Shown here: positions 53,467 through 62,420 of the stretch, piece by piece | Layout: the number at the start of each line of letters is the position of its first letter | How positions within the stretch are numbered: position 1 is the first letter of the stretch | Assembly (NCBI GenBank): GCA_018830285.1 | Contig: JAHJSB010000063.1 | Coordinates: 124,001-188,000 of the forward strand | Length of the DNA stretch: 64,000 nucleotides | Reading direction: 5' to 3' | From: Alphaproteobacteria bacterium | GTDB taxonomy: Bacteria > Pseudomonadota > Alphaproteobacteria > Caulobacterales > Hyphomonadaceae | The notes under the pieces: generated by a model | Database searches by the model: none | Told to the model about the DNA's origin: nothing | What the model saw: the letters and a program-made list of their open reading frames with translations, nothing else | Translations under genes and position numbers: made by a program

Positions 53467-55263
53467 CTAGAAGACCGCTTTCACCGTGTCCTCTTCCATC
53501 ATCTGCTGGCGCACCAGCGGGATGGGCGGGCCGCCATAGGACAGGAACTCGTCATGGAAGGCTTTCCAGCCTGACCGCGGATCATCCGGGAAGTACATTG
53601 CTGTCCAGTCATTGCGCAGCTTGCGGATCATCAACTTTCCCATTGTATAGTTGAGATAGGCCGGATCATAGGTCCCGCGCGCGGCCTGTTGGGTGGCATT
53701 GCCTGCATCCTGGTAGCATTCATTGCGGAACAGGTCGTAGCTTTCCTCAACCGTCATGCCTTCGGCGTGGAGTCCGATGGCGGAGAGGTAGCGGCAATCG
53801 CGCAGCAGGGCGTTGGAGAGCTGGCCGATATGGGTTTCCAGGTCGCCGTCATGCAGGCCCGCATCATACATCATCTCTTCCGAGTAATGCGCCCAGCCCT
53901 CGGCGAAGGCATAGCCGACGAAAAGCTTGCCGAGCACGGATTCAGACCGGTTCGAATGCAGGAAGTTCAGGAAGTGGCCGGGCCAGACTTCGTGCACGCT
54001 GGTGAAGAGCAGGTCTTCCTTGCCGGGCACATAGGCATTGCGGGTCTCTTCGTCCCATGCCGGGTCTGGCGGCGAGATGTAATAGACCGATGGAAGGCCT
54101 GTTTCGTAAGGCCCTGGAATGTCGATATAGGCCGAGTTCTGCCGGTTATAGGGTGGGGATTCCTCAACCTGGGCCTGCTCGGTTCCCGGGATGGACACGA
54201 TATCGTTGGCGACGAGGAAGGCGCGCAGTTCGGGCAGCTGTTCGCGCGCTTCCTCAACCGGACCGACGGCTGGCTTGTTGGACCCCATCTTCGCCATGCA
54301 GTCGCCGAGCGGCAGACCGGGCGCGTAGGCCGTGCAGGCCTGCTTGAGGGCGTCCTGGTTGCGTTTGAGATCAGCTTCGCCAATGGCTTTCAGCTCGGCG
54401 AGCGGTAGGTCGACCGCTTCGGTCAGGCGCACCATGTCGGAGAACTTCTCGGCGCCGAGGGCGTAGCCGTCCTTGGTCGCGGGGACCGAGCCAATATGAT
54501 CGGACAGCTGCTGCATGGCGACGGACGCGGCGGCGGCTGCGTCATCGAATTCGGCCTGCAGGGCGTCATCCTTCACCTCGGCGAAAGCCGCCTTGGCATC
54601 GCCGGAATAATATTCGGCAAAACCGCCAAAACCGGCCTGACCATACTTGAGATAGGTTTCCGGCAGCGGCAGCTTGAGGTTGGCTTCGATCTGGGCGGCG
54701 GCGGCGGGCACGTTCTTCGCATATTTGATGAAGGCCTTCATCCGCGTTTCGGCGTCGGCATAGGGCCGCGCGATATAGACGTTCGGGTCCAGCGCACCGA
54801 CGTAGAAACCCGGGTTCTTGTGGGGCCAGTCGGCTTCGGTCAGCCAGAACAGTTCGCCCTGCAGGACATGAACCAGATAGTCTCGTTCGAAGGCCTGTTC
54901 CGGGCTGAGACCAGCCGGGTCGAGCGCCTGCGCATCGGCAATCGCCTGCTCGCGCTGATCACGCGCAGCCTTGAGGCCTTCTGGCGACCAGTCCGGCAGC
55001 TGGCCATCCAATTCATGGCGGCCCTGATAGACGGCGAAATTGGGATTGAGCGGGAAATAGCCGTCAAGGAAGGCCGAGAGGAAGCCGCCCCACTCGGTGC
55101 TGGTGTCGATGGCCATCGGATCTGCGGCAGAGGCTTTTTCCGGCAACGGCGGCGGCGTGGCGGCGACCGGCATGGGCAGGACTGTCTCATCGGCTGCGCT
55201 CGTGCACCCGGTGGCCGCTAGTGCGACCAGCGAAACAGCCATCATAAGTCCGTGAATTTTCAT
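53467..55263 (-). CDS. DUF885 lipoprotein
   Basis: 598 residues from the ATG at 55263. AVSLVALAATGC is a lipobox. The DUF885 core carries FTSVHEVWPGHFLNFL, an HExxxxH motif, with FAEGWAHYSEEMMYDAGL supplying the third ligand. This is the second member in the window. The one at 13.9 kb has HETLPGHHL and differs throughout, so the two are ancient paralogues rather than a recent duplication. Both are probably extracytoplasmic hydrolases of unknown substrate. Confidence 0.88.
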   Translation of the reverse strand: MKIHGLMMAVSLVALAATGCTSAADETVLPMPVAATPPPLPEKASAADPMAIDTSTEWGGFLSAFLDGYFPLNPNFAVYQGRHELDGQLPDWSPEGLKAARDQREQAIADAQALDPAGLSPEQAFERDYLVHVLQGELFWLTEADWPHKNPGFYVGALDPNVYIARPYADAETRMKAFIKYAKNVPAAAAQIEANLKLPLPETYLKYGQAGFGGFAEYYSGDAKAAFAEVKDDALQAEFDDAAAAASVAMQQLSDHIGSVPATKDGYALGAEKFSDMVRLTEAVDLPLAELKAIGEADLKRNQDALKQACTAYAPGLPLGDCMAKMGSNKPAVGPVEEAREQLPELRAFLVANDIVSIPGTEQAQVEESPPYNRQNSAYIDIPGPYETGLPSVYYISPPDPAWDEETRNAYVPGKEDLLFTSVHEVWPGHFLNFLHSNRSESVLGKLFVGYAFAEGWAHYSEEMMYDAGLHDGDLETHIGQLSNALLRDCRYLSAIGLHAEGMTVEESYDLFRNECYQDAGNATQQAARGTYDPAYLNYTMGKLMIRKLRNDWTAMYFPDDPRSGWKAFHDEFLSYGGPPIPLVRQQMMEEDTVKAVF

Positions 55264-55376
55264 GGGATGTCCTTCATGTCTGGCGGCGCAAGGCGCACGC
55301 ATTTTGTTACATGATTGCATGGCGGGGGCAGGCCCGACCAGTCACAATTTTCCGGTTTTTGCAGTGCGTCGGAGAC

Positions 55377-56546
55377 CTAGACCATGCCACCATCGGTCGG
55401 CAGGCCGAACAGGATGCGACCGGTCAGTTCCCATGTCGATGGCGCCGTCACGATATGCTGCGTGATGGCATGGGCATCGCGGAACCGACGCTGCAGGTCC
55501 GACGCTTCAAACAGCGCCGCGCCGCCGCCGAGATCATAGAGCGTGCGGCAAATGTCGGCGCCCGTCCGCGTCATGTGGGTGCAGGCCATGCGTAGGGCAG
55601 CGCGGCGCTCCATTGGAATCGCGCCTTCTCCCTCTGCCACGCTCCATGTCTTCTCGATCTCGTCGAAGAGATAGGCGCGGGCAGCACGCCACGCGGCCTC
55701 GCATCTGGCGAACTCCGCCTGCATGGTCTGGCGTTCGGCGAGCGTCTTGGACGAGCCCTGCGATTTCTTGGCTGTGGCCAAAGCGGCAAAAGCGTCGAGC
55801 GAGCCGCGCGCATTGCCAAGGGCAACCGCGCAGACGCCCAGCGACAGGAGGCCGAAGGCCGGGAACTTGAACAGCGGGCCCTTTTCATGTGGCTGGTCAG
55901 ACACCAGCGAGACCGACCGCCCCTTTGGCACGCGAATGTCTTTCACTTCGATATCGCCCGAGCCTGTGCCTTTCAGGCCCATGACATGCCACGTGTCGAG
56001 CAGGGTCGCGTCCGACGCCGGGAAGACCATCATGCGCGCATCCGGCGCGCCGGAAGGCAGGCGCTTCATCTCGCCATTCTCCCAGATCGTGCAACCACCG
56101 CAGAGCCAGGTGCAATTGGCCGAGCCGGAACCCCACTGCCAGCGCCCGGAGACGCGGTAATGGTCGCCTTCATCCACCGCCTTGCCCATGGGCGCGAAGA
56201 CGCCACCGGTGATGATGCCCGGATCGGAATAGATCTCGCCTGCCGTGGCAGGGTCCATATAGGCCGCGTTCATCGCCGTCGTGGCCCCGATCATGACGCA
56301 CCAGCCAGCGCTGGCATTGGCGGTCGCCACCGCTTCGACCGTTTCGACAAAGTCGTGTGGCGCCAGTTCCAGACCGCCAAAGCTTTTGGGCGTGATCATG
56401 CGGAACACGCCCGCCTTGGCCAATTTCGCGGCGAGGTCTGCCGGCAGGCGGCGCACCTCTTCCATTTCGGCCGCGCGGGTGGCGAGTTCGGGCGCCAGCG
56501 TGCGGGCATTGGCGAGCGTGTCAGTCGGTTGGAATGTATCGGCCAT
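55377..56546 (-). CDS. Acyl-CoA dehydrogenase-fold flavin monooxygenase (group D, HsaA/DszC-like)
   Basis: 389 residues. LPADLAAKLAKAGVFRMITPKSFGGLEL and ANASAGWCVMIGATTAMNA match the flavin-dependent hydroxylase branch of the acyl-CoA dehydrogenase superfamily (HsaA, HpaB-like, DszC). YRVSGRWQWGSGSANCTWL and LKGTGSGDIEVKDIRVP are typical as well. These enzymes use reduced flavin supplied by a partner reductase to hydroxylate phenols or other compounds. No HpaC-like flavin reductase is adjacent. Substrate unknown. Confidence 0.85.
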   Translation of the reverse strand: MADTFQPTDTLANARTLAPELATRAAEMEEVRRLPADLAAKLAKAGVFRMITPKSFGGLELAPHDFVETVEAVATANASAGWCVMIGATTAMNAAYMDPATAGEIYSDPGIITGGVFAPMGKAVDEGDHYRVSGRWQWGSGSANCTWLCGGCTIWENGEMKRLPSGAPDARMMVFPASDATLLDTWHVMGLKGTGSGDIEVKDIRVPKGRSVSLVSDQPHEKGPLFKFPAFGLLSLGVCAVALGNARGSLDAFAALATAKKSQGSSKTLAERQTMQAEFARCEAAWRAARAYLFDEIEKTWSVAEGEGAIPMERRAALRMACTHMTRTGADICRTLYDLGGGAALFEASDLQRRFRDAHAITQHIVTAPSTWELTGRILFGLPTDGGMV

Positions 56547-56613
56547 GGACCGAGATTAGACCGGAACGCATGAGGGTCAATGCGCGAGTTCGGGCATGCC
56601 GGTCCGGCGATGC

Positions 56614-57504
56614 CTATCGGTAGACCAGCGGCTTCTTCTTCTGGAAGCGGACGCCGGCGGCGCGGTAGCGTTCGGGCATGCCACTGGCCGAGAGGCCATA
56701 GGTTTTCTCGCGCAGGAATTCCATCAGGCCCTTGCGCTTGCCGGCATCCTTCAGTGCCTCCGGCGTCAGCGTCTCGCCGATGACGACCGGCAGGACCGTG
56801 CCCATGCGGCGTTTCACTTCCCGGAAGACCAGCGCGAGACGCAGTTCGAGAGACATATGGCTCGCGAGCTGGAACAGGCGCGAATTCTGGCCAGCGAAAT
56901 AGACAGGCGTCACCTGCGCGCCGGAATGGGTGATCAGCTTGGCCGTGAAGGGTTTCCATTCGTCGTCAACGGCGGTGCGGTCGAACGGGCGCGGCGTTGT
57001 GGCGACCCCGCCACCAGGGAAGACGATGACACAGCCGCCTGCCTTCACATGGTCGAGCGCTTCCCTGCGCATGGCGACATTGGCCGCGAGCGCCTCTTTC
57101 GTGCCGGAGAAATCGACAGGCAGGATATAGGGCCGCGCCTCGGGCACGCCATCAAGGGCCGAATTGGTGAGGACCTTGAAATCCATGCGGCGCAGACTGG
57201 TGAGCCAGCAGATGACAAGGCCATCGAGCACGCCGAAGGGATGGTTCGCCACAATGACCAGCGGGCCGGCGCGCGGGATCTCGGCGAGGCGGGAGGCCGA
57301 GAACTGCACGTCGAGATCAAGCAGGCGCATGGCGGCCTCGAAGAAGGGCACGTCATGGGCGAGATGATCCCGGTAATGCGCGTAGAGCTGTTTGATCTTC
57401 GGCTGGCCGGACAGGCGCTCGACGGTGCGGATGAGACGCCGCTTCAGCGGATCGTCGAAATAGGACGCGTAGGAGAGTTCGGGGGAGGCCTGGATGTCAA
57501 TCAC
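56614..57504 (-). CDS. PlsC-type acyltransferase
   Basis: 296 residues. The HX4D motif is NHPFGVLDG, and PVDFSGTKEALAANVAMRREALDHVKAGGCVIVFPGGGVAT holds the FPGG substrate motif. TPVYFAGQNSRLFQLA corresponds to motif IV. It transfers an acyl chain to a lysolipid or related acceptor at the membrane. The group resembles the putative hemolysin/ornithine-lipid OlsA side of the superfamily, but the acceptor is not known. A palindromic REP-type element lies just upstream. Confidence 0.87.
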   Translation of the reverse strand: MIDIQASPELSYASYFDDPLKRRLIRTVERLSGQPKIKQLYAHYRDHLAHDVPFFEAAMRLLDLDVQFSASRLAEIPRAGPLVIVANHPFGVLDGLVICWLTSLRRMDFKVLTNSALDGVPEARPYILPVDFSGTKEALAANVAMRREALDHVKAGGCVIVFPGGGVATTPRPFDRTAVDDEWKPFTAKLITHSGAQVTPVYFAGQNSRLFQLASHMSLELRLALVFREVKRRMGTVLPVVIGETLTPEALKDAGKRKGLMEFLREKTYGLSASGMPERYRAAGVRFQKKKPLVYR

Positions 57505-57530
57505 ACGGAAGGTCCTATGATCTCGAAGCG

Positions 57531-57615
57531 CTCATCCTGAGCGAAGTCGAAGGAAGAGCGTGGGCGGCATATATCAAGCGCACGCACCTCGTCTTTCGAC
57601 TTCGCTCAGGATGAG
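57531..57615. repeat. REP/REPIN-like inverted repeat pair
   Basis: CTCATCCTGAGCGAAGTCGAA occurs at 57531-57551 and as an exact inverted copy of 21 bases at 57595-57615, with a 43-base core that contains further short complementary tracts. This sequence style is widespread as a repeated extragenic palindrome in many bacteria. It lies between the acyltransferase start and the acyl-CoA dehydrogenase stop. It could fold into a long hairpin in the transcript. Confidence 0.85.
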
Positions 57616-57649
57616 GCGCTGGAAAAAGCTTGTTCTGCCAGTCACGCAT

Positions 57650-58810
57650 TTACAGTCTCAGCATCCGCGCCAGATTGTTCTTCTGGATATCGCTGGAGCC
57701 ACCGACGATGGGCATGCCGAGCAGGTCGCGGACATTGCGTTCGATGTCATAGGCATCCGACAGGCCGTAGGCGCCGATGACCTGCTGGCAGGCGAGGCCG
57801 ATCTCGACGCCCGTGTCAGCGACAAAAAGCTTGGCCATGGCCGTTTCGACGCTGCAGGGCATGTGCTCGCTGGCGAGCCAGGCGGCGTGGTAGAGCATGT
57901 GACGGCAGGCGGCGAGCTTGGTGCGGGCGGTGACGAGCTTGTGGGCGATGGCCTGATGCTTGGAGATCGGCTTGCCGAACTGGGTGCGCTCCTGCGCATA
58001 GGTCCAGGCTTCCTCAAGCGCCGCGCGGGCGATGCCATAGGCGACGGCCGTGATCTCTATCTTCTCGACATCGAGCGCGCGGCCAGCCAGCGCCTCCCAG
58101 CCCTTGTTCCACTTGTCCGGGCCACCGACGATGGCGCTGGCCGGCAGGCGGACATCATCGAGGAAGACATCCATTGAGTCCGTATAACGCAGGTTCGCGT
58201 GTTCGATGGGCTGCATCGAGACGCCGGGTGCATTGGTGGGCACAAGGACGAAGGTGAGGTTACCGTGGCGGTCTTCCGGGCCGCCGGAACGGCAGAGGCA
58301 GTAGATATAATCCGACCAGTCGGCGCCCGTGCACCAGCGCTTGGCACCATTGATGACGATCTCGTCGCCGTCGCGGGTGACACGCGTCTCGACGCTCGGC
58401 AGGTCGCCGCCGACATTGGGCTCAGACAGGCCATAGCAGAGGAACATCTCGCCGCGCGCGAGCTTGGGCAGCAGGGCTTCTTTCTGTTCCTTCGAACCGT
58501 TCTCGGAAATGTTGAGGCCGCCATAGAAGGCGGCATGGATGAACGGGCCGGCCATGCTGACACCGCCCTGGCAGAGCTCCTCGATCACGGCAGCGGCGGC
58601 ATAGATATCCTCGCCCTGCCCGCCATACTCTTCTGGGATGGTGAGGCCTATCAGGCCCATGGCTGCGAGTTCCTTGAACAGGTCGCGGTCCCATGTGTGG
58701 GCCTTGTCCCATTCGCGGCGTTTTTCGCGCGGCATCTTGTCGGCGACCCAGCGGGACAGCTGGCGGCGCAGTTCGGTGACATGGGTCGGTTCGGAGGCGT
58801 AACTGTTCAT
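57650..58810 (-). CDS. Acyl-CoA dehydrogenase family protein
   Basis: 386 residues. The N-terminal helical domain and central barrel show FLCYGLSEPNVGGDLPSVETRVTRDGDEIVINGAKRWCTGADWSDYIYC, and the C-terminal helical domain has AWTYAQERTQFGKPISKHQAIAHKL and CQQVIGAYGLSDAYDIERNVRDLLG. At the position of the usual catalytic glutamate (xEGTSxIQ) it reads VGGSSDIQKN, so the base must lie elsewhere, as in isovaleryl-CoA dehydrogenase, or activity is altered. It oxidises an acyl-CoA with electrons to ETF. metA lies 41 bases upstream. Confidence 0.9.
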   Translation of the reverse strand: MNSYASEPTHVTELRRQLSRWVADKMPREKRREWDKAHTWDRDLFKELAAMGLIGLTIPEEYGGQGEDIYAAAAVIEELCQGGVSMAGPFIHAAFYGGLNISENGSKEQKEALLPKLARGEMFLCYGLSEPNVGGDLPSVETRVTRDGDEIVINGAKRWCTGADWSDYIYCLCRSGGPEDRHGNLTFVLVPTNAPGVSMQPIEHANLRYTDSMDVFLDDVRLPASAIVGGPDKWNKGWEALAGRALDVEKIEITAVAYGIARAALEEAWTYAQERTQFGKPISKHQAIAHKLVTARTKLAACRHMLYHAAWLASEHMPCSVETAMAKLFVADTGVEIGLACQQVIGAYGLSDAYDIERNVRDLLGMPIVGGSSDIQKNNLARMLRL

Positions 58811-58851
58811 ATCGGAATCCTAGAATGATTGTCCCGCGCGCGGAAGCCTGC

Positions 58852-59781
58852 TCAGCTTTCGCTATCTGTGCCGATCAGGGCCGCATCGAAGGGCGTGGTC
58901 TGGTAAACCTGGTTGATCCAGTTGCCGAACAGGAGATGCGCGTGGCTGCGCCAGCGATTGAGCGGCTGGGCGCTGGTGTCATCATTGGGGAAATAGCCCT
59001 GCGGGGGGCGAATGGATTTGCCCGAAGCCAGATCCCGCTCGTATTCTTCTTTCAGCGAGGTGGAATCGTACTCGATATGATTGAAGCAATAGAGATTGCG
59101 CTGGGCCGGCTCTGACAGGAGGCAAGGCCCGGTCACGTCTGATTCCATCAGAAGTTTCAGCTCCGGGGCTTTTGCAATGTCCTCGGCGCGCACTTCGGTC
59201 CAGCGGCTGACCGGAATCTGGAAATCGTCCGAAAAACCCGACAGGAAAGGCGAGGTTGGGTCCAGGTTCTGGTGGCGGTACACGCCGAACGCCTTTTCTG
59301 CGAGCACATGCTTGGGCACGCCGTGCAGGTGCCAGGCGGCGGCCATGGCGCCCCAGCAGATGAAGAAGCTGGAATGGACATTGGTGCGCGTCCAGTCGAG
59401 GATCTCCGTCAGCTCATCCCAATAGCCGACCTCTTCAAACGGCAGCGTCTCGATCGGCGCGCCGGTGATGATGAAGCCGTCGAACTTGCGGTCGCGGACA
59501 TCGGCCCAGTCCTGGTAGAAACTGATCAGGTGTTCTTCCGGCGTATTCTTGGGCGTATGGCCGCCAACCATGATCAGGGTCAGCTCCACCTGCAGCGGCG
59601 AGGCGCCGATCAGGCGCGCGATCTGGGCCTCGGTGCGGATCTTGTTCGGCATCAGGTTCAACAGGCCGATCTGCAGCGGGCGAATGTCCTGACGGATGGC
59701 ATCCGTCTCGCTCATGACAGACACACCCTCTCGCACCAGCACATCGCGGGCGGGCAAAGTATCGGGAATCCTGATCGGCAT
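58852..59781 (-). CDS. metA: Homoserine O-acyltransferase of the MetA fold, predicted acetyl-CoA type
   Basis: 309 residues, numbering that matches the E. coli family exactly: catalytic Cys142 (FICWGAM), His235 and Glu237 (FNHIEYD). It activates homoserine for methionine synthesis. Residue 111 in TGAPIETL is glutamate. In this family Glu111 goes with acetyl-CoA and Gly111 with succinyl-CoA, so O-acetylhomoserine is the predicted product (metAA). GGAG precedes the ATG. A SAM-II riboswitch lies in the leader and would reduce expression when S-adenosylmethionine is abundant. Confidence 0.95.
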   Translation of the reverse strand: MPIRIPDTLPARDVLVREGVSVMSETDAIRQDIRPLQIGLLNLMPNKIRTEAQIARLIGASPLQVELTLIMVGGHTPKNTPEEHLISFYQDWADVRDRKFDGFIITGAPIETLPFEEVGYWDELTEILDWTRTNVHSSFFICWGAMAAAWHLHGVPKHVLAEKAFGVYRHQNLDPTSPFLSGFSDDFQIPVSRWTEVRAEDIAKAPELKLLMESDVTGPCLLSEPAQRNLYCFNHIEYDSTSLKEEYERDLASGKSIRPPQGYFPNDDTSAQPLNRWRSHAHLLFGNWINQVYQTTPFDAALIGTDSES

Positions 59782-59854
59782 CGCCGTTCTCCAATCCTAC
59801 TCACATCGCATGAAAGGGAGGCGGCGGCAGGAACCTGCTGGCATGTCCGCGCGG

Positions 59855-59910
59855 CCTTTTAGCGACTTGTTTAACGTGGCTGCAAGCCGACCGGCCAAAT
59901 CACCACAGGC
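59855..59910 (-). ncRNA. SAM-II riboswitch
   Basis: On the minus strand the leader of metA reads CCTGTGGTGATTTGGCC, then GGTCGGCTTGCAGCCACG, TTAAACAAGTCGCTAAAAGG. This is the SAM-II (metA-type) aptamer: P1 stem GTGG/CCAC, the conserved GATTTG, TTGCAGCCAC, TTAAACAA and GCTAAA elements that form its H-type pseudoknot. It binds S-adenosylmethionine and lowers expression of the gene 74 bases downstream. How it does so here (hidden ribosome site or terminator) is not obvious; a GCAGG-TT-CCTGC hairpin lies between. Confidence 0.92.
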
Positions 59911-59938
59911 GACCAGATAGCGCCGCCGGGCGCGCGCG

Positions 59939-60412
59939 TCAATTTCCTCCGGCACGCGCCGGGTGCAGCCGGTGCACGAGACGCGGAAGCATGCGCCCTG
60001 AAATGGATGGTGATTCTGCCTCGCCATCGCGTTCAGCGCCCATGCGGAGATAGAAATCCTTCGCGTCCGGGTCGCAATCAATCACGAGGTCCTTTGCCCC
60101 GGCGTCCTGCGCCACCCGGCAAGCCCAGACATACATCATCTGACCCGTGCCCTCCCCCAGGCGCGTGGGCTCGACGAAGAGTTTCTCGAGCCAGGCCGTG
60201 TCACCGTCGACGGCAACCTGCACCACACCGGCAATACCGCGAATATCGTCCGCAACCACGATCACGTCGGTTGCGGCATCCTCTTCGGATACCGTCAGTT
60301 CGGCACGGAATTCCTCAAGCATCTCCGGCGTGTAGCCCCAGACGGCCTTCGACCGCATGCAGAGATCTGTCAGAATGGCGAATTCGTAATGGCTGGGCGA
60401 GCGAAGGCGCAT
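59939..60412 (-). CDS. GNAT family N-acetyltransferase
   Basis: 157 residues. The start LRSPSHYEFAILTDLCMRSKAVWGYTPEMLEEFRAEL is a known GNAT opening, with R-S-K-x-x-W-G-Y. The acetyl-CoA loop is VEPTRLGEGTGQMMYVWA and the end has CDPDAKDFYLRMGAERDGE. Substrate unknown. It directly follows the crotonase gene (stop and start one base apart) and lies upstream of the metA leader on the same strand. Confidence 0.88.
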   Translation of the reverse strand: MRLRSPSHYEFAILTDLCMRSKAVWGYTPEMLEEFRAELTVSEEDAATDVIVVADDIRGIAGVVQVAVDGDTAWLEKLFVEPTRLGEGTGQMMYVWACRVAQDAGAKDLVIDCDPDAKDFYLRMGAERDGEAESPSISGRMLPRLVHRLHPARAGGN

Positions 60413-60413
60413 G

Positions 60414-61226
60414 TCAGTCGCCCGTCAGCTTGGGCGCGCGTTTTTCCTTGAACGCGGCCACGGCTTCGCGCCGGTCATTTGTGTAATTCGACGCGCTTTC
60501 CCAGCCGATGCTGGCATCCATGAGCTGCGCAGCGAGGGCCCGCAGCGGGATATTAGCCGTGGTCTTGGTCCAGCGCACGGCCCATTTCGGATTGGATTGC
60601 AGCTTGCCCACGAGTTCCGCGACCTTTGCGTCGAGCTCGGCAGCCGGCACGGCATAATTGATGAGGCCGAGACGTTCGGCTTCCTTTGCGCTCAGCAGGT
60701 CGCCTGTCATCAACAGTTCCTTGGCCTTGGCGAAACCGATCAGTTGCGGCCAGATCAGCGCGCCGCCATCGCCGGCCACGAGGCCAACCTTCACATGCGG
60801 GTCGCCGATCTTCGCTGTCTCGTCCGCAATGATGATGTCGCAGAGCAGCGCGATCGTGGCGCCGAGACCGGCCGCCGCGCCGTTCAAGCGGCAGAGGATC
60901 GGCTTTTCCATGTTCAGCAGCGTCGTGACGATCTGCTTGGCGTCCCAGCCGATGGCGCGGAAGCGTTCGGGGTGGTTGATCTGTTCCTCGAACCAGTCGA
61001 AATCACCGCCGGCGCAGAAGGCGCGGCCCTTGGCGGTGAGAATGATAATGTCGCTGTCGGTATCGCGCTGCAGGCAGTTGAACACGAGCGCAAGCTCTGT
61101 GTGCATCTGTTCGTCGACGCCATTGACCGGATGGTCTGACGTGATGGACGCAGTCAGGACGCGGCCCTCACGGGAGAAGGTGAAGCGCTCCCATTTTTCA
61201 GATGTGATGTCGTAACGCATGCTCAT
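60414..61226 (-). CDS. Enoyl-CoA hydratase/isomerase family protein
   Basis: 270 residues from the ATG at 61226 that overlaps the upstream stop (ATGA). The crotonase core has AKGRAFCAGGDFDWF, CRLNGAAAGLGATIALLCDIIIADE and GDPHVKVGLVAGDGG. Of the two usual hydratase glutamates, the first position (PEV in typical enzymes) is histidine here (DPHV), while the second region (AKELLMTGDLLSA) keeps glutamate. It may be an isomerase, hydrolase or other crotonase rather than a hydratase. It is coupled to the MDR reductase gene. Confidence 0.88.
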   Translation of the reverse strand: MSMRYDITSEKWERFTFSREGRVLTASITSDHPVNGVDEQMHTELALVFNCLQRDTDSDIIILTAKGRAFCAGGDFDWFEEQINHPERFRAIGWDAKQIVTTLLNMEKPILCRLNGAAAGLGATIALLCDIIIADETAKIGDPHVKVGLVAGDGGALIWPQLIGFAKAKELLMTGDLLSAKEAERLGLINYAVPAAELDAKVAELVGKLQSNPKWAVRWTKTTANIPLRALAAQLMDASIGWESASNYTNDRREAVAAFKEKRAPKLTGD

Positions 61227-62245
61227 GAATCCTCTCCCACTTTCACCACACGGCGCCCGAGATTCTCGCCCCGGAACAGGCCGCAAAAGGCTTCCGGCAT
61301 TTTGTCGATGCCTTCGAAGCGCTCTTCATTGCTCTTGAGCTGTCCTGACGCCAGCATGCCAGCCATCGCCTGCAGCGCTTCAGGGAACTCCCGCGCGAAA
61401 TCGAACACGACAAGGCCCTGCATGTTCACCCGGTGCGTGATAAAGGGCTTGGTGTTGACGATGCCCGGTGTCGCTTCCGGCGTCAGGTTATAGTCGGCAA
61501 CCTGGCCGGAAATGCAGATTCGGCCATTGAGGGCCATCAGCGGCAGAACGCGGTTGACCATCTCGTTGCCGACATTGTCGAACAGGACATCGACGCCCTT
61601 TGGGAATTCCTTGGCGATGGCGGCTGTCAGGTCGGCCGCCGTCTTGTAATTGATCGCGCCATCGAATCCGGCCTCGCCTGTCAGGAAATCGCACTTGGCA
61701 TCGGAGCCTGCTACGCCGACGACTTTCGACGCGCCCCAGGCTTTGGCAAGTTGTCCGGCAGTTGCGCCAACCGGGCCAGCGGCAGACGTGACCAGCACGG
61801 CATCGCCTTCCTTGAATTTCGCGACCGTCTTCAGGCCGAACCAGGCCGTCAGGCCGGGCACGCCGAGGACGCCGATCCAGGCACTCAGCGGCACGGGCGC
61901 TTCCGGCACCTGGCCGATGAAGCCCCGGCCCGACTGGATCGAATGGGTCTTCCAGCCACCGGCGCAGAAGACTTTGGTGCCGACCGGGAACGCCTCGTTC
62001 CGGCTGGCATCCACGATGCCGACGCTGAACCCGTCAATCGGCTTGCCGAGCGGGAGCGCCATGGCATAGGAATCTCCGCCTGACAGGCGAGAGCGCGTAC
62101 CAGGATCGACCGAGCACCAGACATGAGCAACCCGGAACTGGCCCTCCTTCGGCTCGGGCAGCGGTGCTGTTTCAAGCGCGAAGTCGTCCGGCGCCGGCGG
62201 TCCGTCACAATAGCGCGTAAGCACGATTTGCTGCATCTCTGCCAT
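61223..62245 (-). CDS. NADP-dependent MDR reductase (leukotriene B4 dehydrogenase/PTGR-like)
   Basis: 340 residues from the ATG at 62245, with GAGGAG nine bases upstream. The track frame runs 250 codons too far upstream. The protein has no zinc-ligand cysteines and shows VLVTSAAGPVGATAGQLAKAWGASKVVGVAGSDAKCDFL, the NADP site of the zinc-free MDR branch, and ISGQVADYNLT near the end. Relatives reduce alpha,beta-unsaturated ketones or aldehydes. It overlaps the crotonase gene, so the two probably act on related acyl or enone intermediates. Confidence 0.9.
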   Translation of the reverse strand: MAEMQQIVLTRYCDGPPAPDDFALETAPLPEPKEGQFRVAHVWCSVDPGTRSRLSGGDSYAMALPLGKPIDGFSVGIVDASRNEAFPVGTKVFCAGGWKTHSIQSGRGFIGQVPEAPVPLSAWIGVLGVPGLTAWFGLKTVAKFKEGDAVLVTSAAGPVGATAGQLAKAWGASKVVGVAGSDAKCDFLTGEAGFDGAINYKTAADLTAAIAKEFPKGVDVLFDNVGNEMVNRVLPLMALNGRICISGQVADYNLTPEATPGIVNTKPFITHRVNMQGLVVFDFAREFPEALQAMAGMLASGQLKSNEERFEGIDKMPEAFCGLFRGENLGRRVVKVGEDS

Positions 62246-62420
62246 TGGCGAAATCTCCTCAACCTTTACGATACAGCATAGGGTGCAAGTGCGCGCTGTC
62301 ACGTCATGACTTCGGGGCAGAGGCATGCCAGAACTGCACAAAGATCCATCGGCGGTGTTGCCGGTTGCGCTGCCCTTGGGGCAGGCCTGCACCAAGACCG
62401 AAACAAGGCAGGAGACGTTC

